Below are positions 44,312 through 53,386 of a DNA stretch of 64,000 nt, one piece after another. The DNA lies in NCBI GenBank assembly GCA_020631405.1, contig JAHDHH010000014.1, forward strand, positions 1-64,000, read 5' to 3'. Source of the DNA: Saprospiraceae bacterium (GTDB lineage: Bacteria > Bacteroidota > Bacteroidia > Chitinophagales > Saprospiraceae). Within the stretch, counting starts at the first letter, position 1. Every line of letters begins with the position of its first letter. The translations under genes and the position numbers were made by a program. The notes beneath the pieces were generated by a model that was not told the origin of the DNA, ran no database searches, and worked only from the letters and a program-made list of their open reading frames with translations.

Positions 44312-46657
44312 TTATCTGACGACCACTATCTTATCTTGTTTGCGTCGACCAAGTTCGTCAACTATCTCAAGAAAATAAGTACCTCCCGAGAGTCCTGAAA
44401 CATCAATACTAGTTTGACTACCCAGTACTACCCTATCTAATAATAATCTGCCATCTATAGTTCTAATGAGTACTCTTATACTGGAGACTCTACCTTCGAC
44501 TTCAATCGTCAGTTCAGAATCTACTGGATTTGGAAAGACTCTAGCTGCCAGGCTTTCTAAGTCCTCCGTCTTAGAGACCACTTCATTATTGTAGGCATGG
44601 GTAGCTTGCTGTTCGACAAAGTCTCCTACCCCATTTGGTATTCGAGCATAGGCGATATTTGTAGTTTGTTCAGGGTAGGTAACTTCATCAATGGTAGTCC
44701 CATCAGAATTAGACAGAACAATCTTGCCTCCCGCCTTTGGTAATTTGAAGTTAGCATGTAGGCCAAACTGTATTGAATCTTGGTCAGCCCAAATAATGAG
44801 GTACTCTTCAGCCCTGAGCTGGGTCCCATATGGAAGCTTCCATTTCAGAGGTGCCGTATCATCATCTGACAGATACAAACCTGAGAGATTGACAGTTTCG
44901 TCTGAGTTATTGAAGAGCTCTATCCAATCATCATATTCGCCATCTGTATCACTGATCTTGGTAGCCTCTGAATTCGAAGCCAGGAATTCATTGATAACAA
45001 TGTCTCCAGCGTCGACATAATCATCTGCCTCAGGGCAAGTATGAAGTGCGACCAACTCCTCTTGTAGGTCATCTATTCTGTCGCTTAGTAGTTCTTTTAG
45101 ACTTCCATCTTCGCTCCCTGATATTTCAGCAAACGAACTGTAAGAAAACAGGAAGTTGGGGTCTTCTTGAACAGAGGCATCTATTAAGTTATAATTGTGG
45201 TCAATGATTGGGAATAGGTGGTCTGAAGTCATAACATGATTCATTAAATCACAAAATACCGTGTAGTACCTTTCTTTTACCTTAGGGTCTTTCAATAACC
45301 TATTGATGAGGACTCCAGTATTGCTACTTTGATCAATACTAAATTCAAATCCCCCTTCATCTCCTGAAAACCAACTATAGATTTCTTCGCAATCTTCTGA
45401 CCAATTATTACAGCAAGTAGGATTGATGTTCAATGTTTGCACGAATGTAGATCCAAATGGGTGTGGGCAACTGCCATCCTGTAATACAGAACAGTCAGAT
45501 TGGCTATCATTAGTATTAACATCTTTACACAGGGTTTCGATACAATCTTCATCCTGGATAAAATCTACACAAACAGTATAGATTCCATGCTCGGCATACA
45601 TATGAACCGGATTTGCCTTGTCAGATGTCTCTCCATCTCCAAAATTCCAAAAGAATGAAAGGTCCCCAAATGCAAAGGCATCTTCATAAAACTGAATAGT
45701 AGTACTGCCATCTCTCACTTCATAAAAATTGGGAAATATCTCGCATTCATCTCCACTATCAAAACTAAATGTACCTCCAAGTGCAAAGTTGTAATCCCAA
45801 GGTATCCAATGAAACATCCCAGTCACATCATCTTCATAGATATACCAATTCCGACCATGCTCCAAATAGGAATCCCAATTATTAGTAGCAACATCCACTG
45901 CAAGCACCTTCAAGTACAAGTCAATATTGAATATCGTGGAAAAGGCATCTGCTATATCTGCATCACTCCCATTGTTCAATACATTCATAAGGTTCACAAA
46001 TCCTGCCCAGTCAGGTTCATCTTCATTTGTCTTTAATTCAAATGGAGGATGATAAGCATTGTGATTAGGGCCATTCCACTCGAAGTGACTCCATCCCTTA
46101 TTTTTATACAGATTTCCGTCATTGTTTGTAAAATTATTCTGGACGAACTCCTTATCAACTTGCTCTACCAAGAGGTATAAGCCCCAATATTCATCATTAA
46201 TATACACCCTTGTATGTGCCGTACGAGGAGCTTTTACTCCAAGAGATCTCATAATATTGTAGCAAATAGCATCTCTTTGCACACTGGCATCTCCAAACGA
46301 ATTATTGAGGTTTAACTTTCTTAATCCATCAAGTCGTTTTCCTGGAACAAATTCATTGAAATCTAACTTTATTGGTTTCTTGTCTGATTCGTATGTATAA
46401 GATGTAAATCCCTTAAATCTTACCCCTATGGAATCTACTACTACACCATCTACTTCGACATTCGCCATAATGTAGGGCACCACACCATCAAAATTGCTTT
46501 CAAAATTCTCAACCATCATTGCCCAATAATTGGGTTGATCAAATGTTAATCGAACTTCGTGTAGGATGTCAGTATCGAAGACACTATCTCCAGAATTCTG
46601 GGCTGCAAGTCTACTGATAAGCACCAAGAATGTAACAAATAGGAAGAAATTTCGCAT
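44312..46657 (-). CDS. Secreted CotH-kinase protein with embedded PKD, lamin-tail and T9SS domains
   Basis: A 781-residue exported protein; the start at MRNFFLFVTFLVLISRLAAQ gives a signal peptide. The CotH kinase-like domain (residues ~30-470) has LRKLNLNNSFGDASVQRDAI, YWGLYLLVEQVDKEFV and FHWIPWDYNFALGG. Inside it, after that last motif, sits a PKD-like module (LSFFWNFGDGETSDKANPVH) with a Cys-rich stretch before the CotH fold resumes at LLKDPKVKERYYTVFCDLM. A lamin-tail domain follows (VINEFLASNSEATKISDTDG), then the T9SS sorting domain (ARVFPNPVDSELTIEVEG). CotH proteins phosphorylate partner proteins in spores; the role in this phylum is unknown. Confidence 0.9.
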   Translation of the reverse strand: MRNFFLFVTFLVLISRLAAQNSGDSVFDTDILHEVRLTFDQPNYWAMMVENFESNFDGVVPYIMANVEVDGVVVDSIGVRFKGFTSYTYESDKKPIKLDFNEFVPGKRLDGLRKLNLNNSFGDASVQRDAICYNIMRSLGVKAPRTAHTRVYINDEYWGLYLLVEQVDKEFVQNNFTNNDGNLYKNKGWSHFEWNGPNHNAYHPPFELKTNEDEPDWAGFVNLMNVLNNGSDADIADAFSTIFNIDLYLKVLAVDVATNNWDSYLEHGRNWYIYEDDVTGMFHWIPWDYNFALGGTFSFDSGDECEIFPNFYEVRDGSTTIQFYEDAFAFGDLSFFWNFGDGETSDKANPVHMYAEHGIYTVCVDFIQDEDCIETLCKDVNTNDSQSDCSVLQDGSCPHPFGSTFVQTLNINPTCCNNWSEDCEEIYSWFSGDEGGFEFSIDQSSNTGVLINRLLKDPKVKERYYTVFCDLMNHVMTSDHLFPIIDHNYNLIDASVQEDPNFLFSYSSFAEISGSEDGSLKELLSDRIDDLQEELVALHTCPEADDYVDAGDIVINEFLASNSEATKISDTDGEYDDWIELFNNSDETVNLSGLYLSDDDTAPLKWKLPYGTQLRAEEYLIIWADQDSIQFGLHANFKLPKAGGKIVLSNSDGTTIDEVTYPEQTTNIAYARIPNGVGDFVEQQATHAYNNEVVSKTEDLESLAARVFPNPVDSELTIEVEGRVSSIRVLIRTIDGRLLLDRVVLGSQTSIDVSGLSGGTYFLEIVDELGRRKQDKIVVVR

Positions 46658-46902
46658 AGGCGAATAATTTGGTAGTAACCAAGTTACGATTTCAGACGTA
46701 TTTCGTTGCACCTTTTGAAAGATTCTCTAAGCGAATGGCTTCATCATAGCACTAAGTCTAATGTTGTGGCAACTGCCTGCAGCAAATAACGATGAATTAT
46801 TATTAAGCAATTTTATTGTAGTTAATAACATAGGCTCAACCCTTATCGTGGCTTCGTAGAAGACATTTTCCTCTATCTTAGTTATAAACTAGAACGCATA
46901 CT

Positions 46903-47532
46903 ATGGCCCACCCTGACAAACATGCAATACACCCACTCAAGCACCACGACAAGCTTTGCTTTCTCAAAAACATCATCACTAACCCGAATATCATAGTTGG
47001 TGACTATACATACTATGATGACTTTGAAGATGTCAGGAATTTTGAAGCCAACGTCAAATATCACTTTGACTTTACAGGAGACCAACTCATCATTGGTAAA
47101 TTTTGCATGATAGCATCAGGAGCTAGTTTCATTATGAATGGTGGCAACCATATGACTAAGAGTATTTCAGCTTATCCATTTGCCATCTTTGGTCAGAGTT
47201 GGTCAGCAGCAATGGATGGGAAGACTTATCCAAATAAAGGTAATATCAATATAGGCAATGATGTCTGGATAGGTCACAATGCCACCATAATGGCCGGTGT
47301 AAGCATCGGAGATGGGGCTATAATCGCCACGAATGCTACAGTAACTAAAGACGTCGCAGCTTATACTATTGTAGGTGGAAATCCTGCAAAGGTCATAACA
47401 CAGCGCTTTCCAGATGAGGTAATTGAACAACTTCTTACCTTACAATGGTGGAATTGGGATATTGACAAAATTACGACCCATGTCCAAGACCTGACTTCGG
47501 GTGATATAGCCAAACTGATGGTCACTACCTAA
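46903..47532 (+). CDS. Vat/CatB-type xenobiotic acetyltransferase
   Basis: A 209-residue left-handed beta-helix (hexapeptide) transferase of the xenobiotic acetyltransferase family, which includes streptogramin A (Vat) and type B chloramphenicol acetyltransferases. Family marks are VGDYTYYDDFEDV, IGKFCMIASGASFIMNGGNH with the catalytic His, the KGNINIGNDVWIGHNATIMA coil and VGGNPAKVI. No signal peptide. Whether it inactivates a drug or modifies a cell metabolite cannot be told. It is a lone gene. Confidence 0.88.
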   Translation: MAHPDKHAIHPLKHHDKLCFLKNIITNPNIIVGDYTYYDDFEDVRNFEANVKYHFDFTGDQLIIGKFCMIASGASFIMNGGNHMTKSISAYPFAIFGQSWSAAMDGKTYPNKGNINIGNDVWIGHNATIMAGVSIGDGAIIATNATVTKDVAAYTIVGGNPAKVITQRFPDEVIEQLLTLQWWNWDIDKITTHVQDLTSGDIAKLMVTT

Positions 47533-47644
47533 GTCAGCAATTTGGGAATTAAACAAATACAAGGTTTTCTCTTCTTTCTGTCTTCAATGCCAGGCTATAG
47601 TAATGATGCTTCTTGTATATTTGATGTCATTATCGCCCCAATCT

Positions 47645-49846
47645 ATGTATCGTATTCCTGTCTTGTGTCTCATGTTATCCTTGCAAAGCAGTCTTGCTGC
47701 CCAAGACACGATCATTGACTTAAAACAGACCTTTCGCTACAACATCAATCATACAATTGACCCTATAGTAGTGGATGGTAAGGTGGAAGAAGCTACATGG
47801 AAGCAAGCTCAGATTGGTACTGACTTTTGGCAAAAAGTCCCCTACTTCGAATCAGGAGCAGATCCTCGAACAGAAGTCATGCTCAGCTATGATGACAAGA
47901 ATCTCTACATTGCTGCTATTTGCTATCAAACAGAACCCATCGTCAGTACCTCTCTCAAGCGAGATCAATACTGGGACAATGATGGGATAGCCGTGGTTCT
48001 AGACCCGCTAAACACTCGTACATATTCCTTTCTATTTGGCACCTCTGCTGTTGGAGTACAGTGGGATGCGGAACGATCGCAAACTTCTGACATTAACTCA
48101 GACTGGAGTAATAAATGGTACGTGGAGACTCAGGTAACAGACGAATATTGGTCTGCAGAATTTGCTATTCCGCTGAGGATACTTAGATATGATCCTAGTC
48201 GAACAGAATGGGGTCTGAACTTTGTAAGGAATATTCAATACTGTAATGAATATCACAACTGGACAGCTGTACCTGAAGGTTTTTGGCCACCGGACGCTGC
48301 ATTTGCGGGTACGCTAACCTGGAACGAACCACCTCAAAAACAAACAGGGAATTTTAACCTTATACCCTATGCAACTACATCTGTCTCACAACAACAAGGA
48401 GACCAAGTCAAGAGTAAGTTCAATGTCGGACTTGATGGCAAAGTAGCCGTCACTTCTAGTTTAAATCTAGATCTTACAATCAATCCTGACTTCTCACAAG
48501 TTGAGGTTGACGAGCTGGTTACCAACTTGACGAGGTTCAATATCTTCCTCCCAGAAAAACGAAACTTCTTCTTAGAGAATGCCAATATTTTTGGAGGCTT
48601 TGGCAATGGATCAAGTCGACCATTCTTCTCAAGGAGAATAGGGCTAGATGCCAACCTCCAGGCTGTTCCTATCCTCTATGGAGCAAGACTCACTGGCAAT
48701 ATTGCTCCAACTACTCGCCTCGGAGTAATGAACGTCCAGACTAGTACTTCTGACCTGTCTCTTGGGCAAAATCAATCAGCAATAGCGATCAATCAGCAGA
48801 TTGGGAGGTCATTTATTCAAGGTATGGTTGTCAATAGGCAGGCATTCGATGGTGGCAACTTAGTAGAAGGAGATTATGGCAGGAATGCTGGTCTAGAGGC
48901 TTTGTATGCCTCAGACAATGGACAATGGGCAGCTTGGGCCGGAGGACACCTCTCTTTCAAACCTGACATCGAAGCAGAATCTAGTTTTGCTAATTTGGGC
49001 TTCAACTTTACCAACACAAATTGGGAAGTGCTATCTGACTTCAATGTGATTGACAAAAACTTCTATGCTGACCTAGGATTTGTCAATAGGATTGACAATT
49101 ATGATGCAGCTAGGGATACAATAGTCAGGGTAGGTTATAATTCAAGTTATACTTCTATTGACTACAAGATTAGACCTAGGACTGGTAAGATTGCGACACA
49201 TAGGTTTGGTCTAGAGAACCAGCTAGTACTCAACTCTGACTGGACCTTCAATGAACGATATAATCGTATCAGGTACTTTATGTCATTTAGGAATACGGCA
49301 GAATTCAAAATACGATTCAACCTCAACGACTTGGATTTGCTTTTCCCTTTCTCTTTCACAGGTGCAGTGCCACTTCCCGCTGGAAGATATAGCACTGCTG
49401 ATCTTAACGTAGAATTTGAGTCCGATGAACGAAAACCGCTTTCCTACAGCCTAAGTGTCAAGACAGGAGGTTTCTACAATGGTAACCTCACCCAACTGAA
49501 GGGGTCGATCAACTATAGAGTCCAGCCCTGGGGAAATTTTTCCATCGGTTATCAATTCAATGATCTTGACTTTCCAGAACCCTATGGCAATTCTCTAATT
49601 ACTGCAGTGGTATCTAAAGTAGAAATTGGATTTTCGAGAAATTTACTCTGGACTACGCTTTTTCAATATGTTGATCAATCTGACTTCGTAGGTATCAATA
49701 GTAGATTACAATGGCGATTCTCACCGATGTCGGATATCTTTCTTGTCTACATTGACAATTATGACATCCTAGAACCCACCCTAAATAATGGTAGGCTTGG
49801 AACCAATAATCGAGCTTTGATCTTGAAGGCAAGTTACTGGTACTAA
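47645..49846 (+). CDS. CBM9-like/DUF5916 outer-membrane-associated protein
   Basis: A 733-residue exported protein; the start at MYRIPVLCLMLSLQSSLAAQ gives the signal peptide. Residues ~25-225 are a carbohydrate-binding family 9-like beta-sandwich (DPIVVDGKVEEATWKQAQIG, EVMLSYDDKNLYIAAICYQ). The rest is DUF5916, which has beta-barrel character and typical motifs (LTINPDFSQVEVDELVTNLT, FFLPEKRNFFLENANIF-like). The C-terminal strand ends with aromatic residues (LKASYWY), like outer-membrane barrels. Function is unknown; such proteins are common in Bacteroidota. Confidence 0.87.
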   Translation: MYRIPVLCLMLSLQSSLAAQDTIIDLKQTFRYNINHTIDPIVVDGKVEEATWKQAQIGTDFWQKVPYFESGADPRTEVMLSYDDKNLYIAAICYQTEPIVSTSLKRDQYWDNDGIAVVLDPLNTRTYSFLFGTSAVGVQWDAERSQTSDINSDWSNKWYVETQVTDEYWSAEFAIPLRILRYDPSRTEWGLNFVRNIQYCNEYHNWTAVPEGFWPPDAAFAGTLTWNEPPQKQTGNFNLIPYATTSVSQQQGDQVKSKFNVGLDGKVAVTSSLNLDLTINPDFSQVEVDELVTNLTRFNIFLPEKRNFFLENANIFGGFGNGSSRPFFSRRIGLDANLQAVPILYGARLTGNIAPTTRLGVMNVQTSTSDLSLGQNQSAIAINQQIGRSFIQGMVVNRQAFDGGNLVEGDYGRNAGLEALYASDNGQWAAWAGGHLSFKPDIEAESSFANLGFNFTNTNWEVLSDFNVIDKNFYADLGFVNRIDNYDAARDTIVRVGYNSSYTSIDYKIRPRTGKIATHRFGLENQLVLNSDWTFNERYNRIRYFMSFRNTAEFKIRFNLNDLDLLFPFSFTGAVPLPAGRYSTADLNVEFESDERKPLSYSLSVKTGGFYNGNLTQLKGSINYRVQPWGNFSIGYQFNDLDFPEPYGNSLITAVVSKVEIGFSRNLLWTTLFQYVDQSDFVGINSRLQWRFSPMSDIFLVYIDNYDILEPTLNNGRLGTNNRALILKASYWY

Positions 49847-50112
49847 GGCAAATGGTATAAATCTATCATCACTCCACCTTCATTACCCTCCCGATTTAAT
49901 GACTAGGCTTATTCGCCTGCTTCAAAATATAGATGTCTTTTATTAGCTTTGCTACGTCCAGAGTCCCTCTCGAACTAGATATACTCTACTCTAAATGCGT
50001 AGAATACATGAAAAATAAAGAAAACGTAAAAAGAATGCAAGTTGGGAACAAGCAATATATTGACGATATCCCTGTCCTTTATCATATGTACTCCGCATAC
50101 CGCCAATGCGTT

Positions 50113-51036
50113 ATGAATACAACACGTAGCATTCATTTACCATTTATTCGATTTACTGCAGTTCTTGCATGTATACTAGTACTAGTCTCTACTTCGCTTA
50201 TTGGACAGAATTGCAAGAAAATGTATAAGTCCAAACTGGCTCCGGATAGCAAGTTCATCCTCTGTGAATACAATTATTCAGTAGAACGTTTGGCTGATGG
50301 CAACTATGTCTACAAACGCTACTTTCCAGAAACTAAACAGATTACTGAATTCATTACCTTCAAAGGCAAATCGCTAAAGATCAAGGATGGCCTATATTAC
50401 AAAGCATGGGATGATGGCACTATAGTCACAAAAGGTTCGTACAGTAATGGTGTCAAAACTGGTCAGTGGACTGAAAACGTGTATAACCTAGGCAAATATC
50501 AAAGTGGTATTAAAACTGGCACTTGGAAGACATATACTAAAGACAACAGACTGGAAGTAGAAAGCAACTATGTCAATGGTAAGCTAAATGGCAAACAAGT
50601 CTACTACGATAGCCTGAGCAATGTCATCAAAGAGAATATGTTTAAACTTGGTGAATTGGTAAACACAGCAGAGGATACTACCTCTTACCGCATTGCTGAA
50701 GAGATGCCGAGGTTCCAAGGATGCGAAGATCTGGCGTTAGATCCTAAGGAACTCAATTCCTGTGCTCAACGCAAACTGCTACAGTATATCTACAGTCACC
50801 TCAGGTATCCACGAGAAGCAAGAAGGCTGAATGTCGAGGGTACGGCTCTAATCAAATTTGTAGTGGATAAAGATGGGTCACTAATTGACATTAAAGTACT
50901 TAGTGGAGTGTGTCAGGCAATCCAAGAACGATCATTGGAGTTAATACAACAAATGCCTAAGTGGCGACCTGGATACCAAGATGGAAAGCCAGTAAAAGTG
51001 CAATACACTTTACCTATCGTTTATAGACTTAAATAA
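50113..51036 (+). CDS. TonB-C domain protein with YwqK-like repeats
   Basis: A 307-residue exported protein; starting at MNTTRSIHLPFIRF puts a signal anchor first (ACILVLVSTSLIGQ). The 60 residues before that Met have no homology I can see, so I did not include them. Residues ~60-190 hold YwqK/MORN-like repeats (GSYSNGVKTGQWTENVYNLG, NYVNGKLNGKQVYYDS). The C-terminal ~80 residues are a TonB-C domain (LRYPREARRLNVEGTALIKF, SLELIQQMPKWRPGYQDGKP). No proline-rich spacer, so it may not be a classical energy transducer. The preceding ~265 bases show no gene. Confidence 0.8.
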   Translation: MNTTRSIHLPFIRFTAVLACILVLVSTSLIGQNCKKMYKSKLAPDSKFILCEYNYSVERLADGNYVYKRYFPETKQITEFITFKGKSLKIKDGLYYKAWDDGTIVTKGSYSNGVKTGQWTENVYNLGKYQSGIKTGTWKTYTKDNRLEVESNYVNGKLNGKQVYYDSLSNVIKENMFKLGELVNTAEDTTSYRIAEEMPRFQGCEDLALDPKELNSCAQRKLLQYIYSHLRYPREARRLNVEGTALIKFVVDKDGSLIDIKVLSGVCQAIQERSLELIQQMPKWRPGYQDGKPVKVQYTLPIVYRLK

Positions 51037-51053
51037 CTAAAACTGCTCTACAC

Positions 51054-51521
51054 ATGAAATTATCAGAACTCAAGTCTTTGATTACAAGTCAGTCACAACT
51101 ATCCTTTAAGCTGCCAAATGGGGAACTGATTCCTCAACACTTCCATGTCACTGAGGTGGGGAGTATCACTAAGCATTTTATCGACTGTGGAGGCACTATG
51201 AGACGAGAACACAGTGTCAACTTTCAATTGTGGTATTCTGATGATCTTGATCATAGACTAGACCCAAAAAAGCTGGTAGATATTATAACATTGTCAGAGG
51301 ATAAACTTGGCCTATCTGACACTGAGGTTGAAGTAGAGTACCAATCAGATACTATTGGCAAATATGGGTTGGACTTTGATGGGACATCATTTTTACTAAC
51401 TGCAAAGCAAACAGATTGTCTCGCCAAGGAAGGTTGTGGTATTCCAGCAGCCCAATCATTTGAGCTTGACTCGCTGATAGCAAATCCTAACTCCTGTGCT
51501 CCAGGTGGCAACTGCTGCTAG
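51054..51521 (+). CDS. DUF6428-family protein
   Basis: A 155-residue cytoplasmic protein with the DUF6428 layout: LKLPNGELIPQHFHVTEVG-like first strand, ITKHFIDCGGTMRREHSVNF, and a Cys-rich C-terminus (TDCLAKEGCGIPA, then CAPGGNCC). The family often sits in arsenic-resistance operons of Bacteroidota, and the Cys cluster suggests metal or metalloid binding. Here no arsR or arsenite pump is nearby. It is followed five bases later by the VOC gene. The arsenic link is inference. Confidence 0.75.
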   Translation: MKLSELKSLITSQSQLSFKLPNGELIPQHFHVTEVGSITKHFIDCGGTMRREHSVNFQLWYSDDLDHRLDPKKLVDIITLSEDKLGLSDTEVEVEYQSDTIGKYGLDFDGTSFLLTAKQTDCLAKEGCGIPAAQSFELDSLIANPNSCAPGGNCC

Positions 51522-51526
51522 TACCC

Positions 51527-51910
51527 ATGATGAAACTTGCACAAACAACTCTTCTCGTTTCTGACTACGATGAGGCTATCGATTATTATGTCAAGATCTT
51601 AGGCTTCTCTTTAGTAGAGGATACTCAACTAAGCAAAGACAAACGTTGGGTGGTGGTGTCACCGTCTCGATCTCATGAGGGTAAGCTATTGTTGGCGAAG
51701 GCAAGTAAGCCGGAACAGGTAGCTGCAATAGGCAAACAGGCAGGCGGTAGAGTGTTCTTATTTCTCAACACTGATGATTTTTGGAATGACTATAATAGAC
51801 TTGTAGTAAATGGTGTTACCATTGTCAGAGAACCTGTTGAAGAGGCCTATGGTACAGTTGCAGTATTTGCAGATTTGTATGGTAATAAGTGGGATTTGAT
51901 TGGAAAGTAG
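51527..51910 (+). CDS. VOC-family (glyoxalase-like) protein
   Basis: A 127-residue two-module vicinal-oxygen-chelate protein (start at MMKLAQTTLLV; the second Met is equally good). KLAQTTLLVSDYDEAIDYYV is the first babab module, RVFLFLNTDDFWNDYNRLVV and GTVAVFADLYGNKWDLIGK the second, with the final metal Glu position changed. Members are glyoxalases, dioxygenases or resistance proteins. It is in operon with DUF6428. Substrate unknown. Confidence 0.85.
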   Translation: MMKLAQTTLLVSDYDEAIDYYVKILGFSLVEDTQLSKDKRWVVVSPSRSHEGKLLLAKASKPEQVAAIGKQAGGRVFLFLNTDDFWNDYNRLVVNGVTIVREPVEEAYGTVAVFADLYGNKWDLIGK

Positions 51911-51913
51911 GTC

Positions 51914-52411
51914 TTATTCGACCCTTTCAAACTCCACTCTTTGAACAAAGTCTACCGAATAATTTACAATAGCATTGGCAATAGTATCACTTACTGAACC
52001 TCCAAGCACCTCAAAGACTAATCTACCATCGCTAAGTAACTCATAATTAGAGGTGTAGACTACCCCGTCCAATGTATAGATTGAATGTGCCTTATTACCA
52101 TAGGTATCTATTCTCAAGGTAAGACCATCACCTTCATCCAAGATAAAGACACCATCAGTATCACTAAGTCTAACATTATAATCTTTAACAACTGGATATT
52201 TTTCAGAGATGTATTCTTTTCGCCAAGTCCATACATCTTGACTGGCATACTTCTCTACGGTAAAATTGACTTGTAGACTATCCCTCAGTTCTCCTTTACT
52301 ACTCATAGCCATCATTCCTGTCCAATCGCCTTCACAGCATTCAGGAAATGACTGTCCAACCACCCAACCTGTTACTAGCATACAACAAAGTGTCAAAATC
52401 GATCGCATCAC
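51914..52411 (-). CDS. Small exported protein, unknown
   Basis: A 165-residue exported protein with a signal peptide (MMRSILTLCCMLVTGWVVGQ, Cys-rich but no clear lipobox). The mature chain alternates hydrophobic and polar residues as in a beta-barrel (lipocalin-like) fold: DWTGMMAMSSKGELRDSLQV, YNVRLSDTDGVFILDEGDG and YELLSDGRLVFEVLGG. I recognise no family. It is convergent with the VOC gene, three bases away. Confidence 0.6.
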   Translation of the reverse strand: MMRSILTLCCMLVTGWVVGQSFPECCEGDWTGMMAMSSKGELRDSLQVNFTVEKYASQDVWTWRKEYISEKYPVVKDYNVRLSDTDGVFILDEGDGLTLRIDTYGNKAHSIYTLDGVVYTSNYELLSDGRLVFEVLGGSVSDTIANAIVNYSVDFVQRVEFERVE

Positions 52412-52594
52412 ATGTATTTTTAATTTAGTATAAAGTTACTACCTTCAGTGTTCTCAGAATACTACTCTACTATCCTTTCGATGCTAATCAATATACAAGC
52501 AGGTTCCGCAATAAAAAACCACACCATTATGCGTCGCAGACTTAACGTATAATAGAGTCAAAACAATTATATTCGTATCACCGTTAATCTAACC

Positions 52595-53386
52595 ATGCTA
52601 CACTATACCACATATTTACTAAAACCAGAAGCCGAATGGGTCACATTCGTTCATGGTGCAGGAGGTAGTAGCACTATTTGGTATAAGCAGATCAAGGACT
52701 TTAAACAACACTTTAACGTACTCTTACTTGACCTGAGAGGACATGGTAAGAGTAAGGAAGCTACCTATGTTGACAAGCTTAAACGCTACAACATTGAGCT
52801 AATCGGAGATGAGGTAGTAGAGGTACTCAACCATCTGAATATCACTAAAACCCATTTTGTTGGAATTTCACTTGGGACCATCATTGTGAGAGAGATTTCA
52901 GAGAGGTATCCTGATTTGACATCCTCTATGATCCTAGGTGGGGCAGTAATGAAACTCAATATTAGAGGTCAGCTCTTGATGAGGGTTGCTGATGCAGTCA
53001 AGTCCTTTGTACCCTATCTTCTACTTTATAAGATTCTTGCTTTTATCATCATGCCTAGACCTAATCATAAGGAATCTAGGTCGCTATTTATAAACGAAGC
53101 GAAAAAACTTTATCAAAAAGAGTTTATCAAGTGGTTTGGCCTTACTGCCAGGATCAACCCGCTACTCAAACTCTTTAGACTCAATGATAGTGGCATTCCT
53201 ACCCTTTATTTGATGGGTGCAGAGGATCACATGTTTTTACCCTCTATCACAAAGCTAGTTGAGCACCATATGTACTCCAAGCTGATTGTGGTTCCAGATT
53301 GTGGACATGTAGTCAATGTAGACAGACCTAAGTCATTCAATACAATATCCATTGATTTTTTGAAGAATTTCAACACGATTTTCTAA
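52595..53386 (+). CDS. Alpha/beta-fold hydrolase
   Basis: A 263-residue hydrolase. The oxyanion region is VTFVHGAGGSSTIWYKQIKD, the nucleophile elbow HFVGISLGTIIVREISER (Ser in GISLG), the acid GAEDHMFLPS and the catalytic His PDCGHVVNVDRP. Family members cleave esters or other small substrates; no signal peptide, so cytoplasmic. The stop overlaps the next, convergent gene by four bases. Confidence 0.9.
   Translation: MLHYTTYLLKPEAEWVTFVHGAGGSSTIWYKQIKDFKQHFNVLLLDLRGHGKSKEATYVDKLKRYNIELIGDEVVEVLNHLNITKTHFVGISLGTIIVREISERYPDLTSSMILGGAVMKLNIRGQLLMRVADAVKSFVPYLLLYKILAFIIMPRPNHKESRSLFINEAKKLYQKEFIKWFGLTARINPLLKLFRLNDSGIPTLYLMGAEDHMFLPSITKLVEHHMYSKLIVVPDCGHVVNVDRPKSFNTISIDFLKNFNTIF

Noticed and set aside
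49933-50112. 60 extra residues before the TonB-C protein
   Set aside because: They place the signal anchor inside the protein and show no family pattern.
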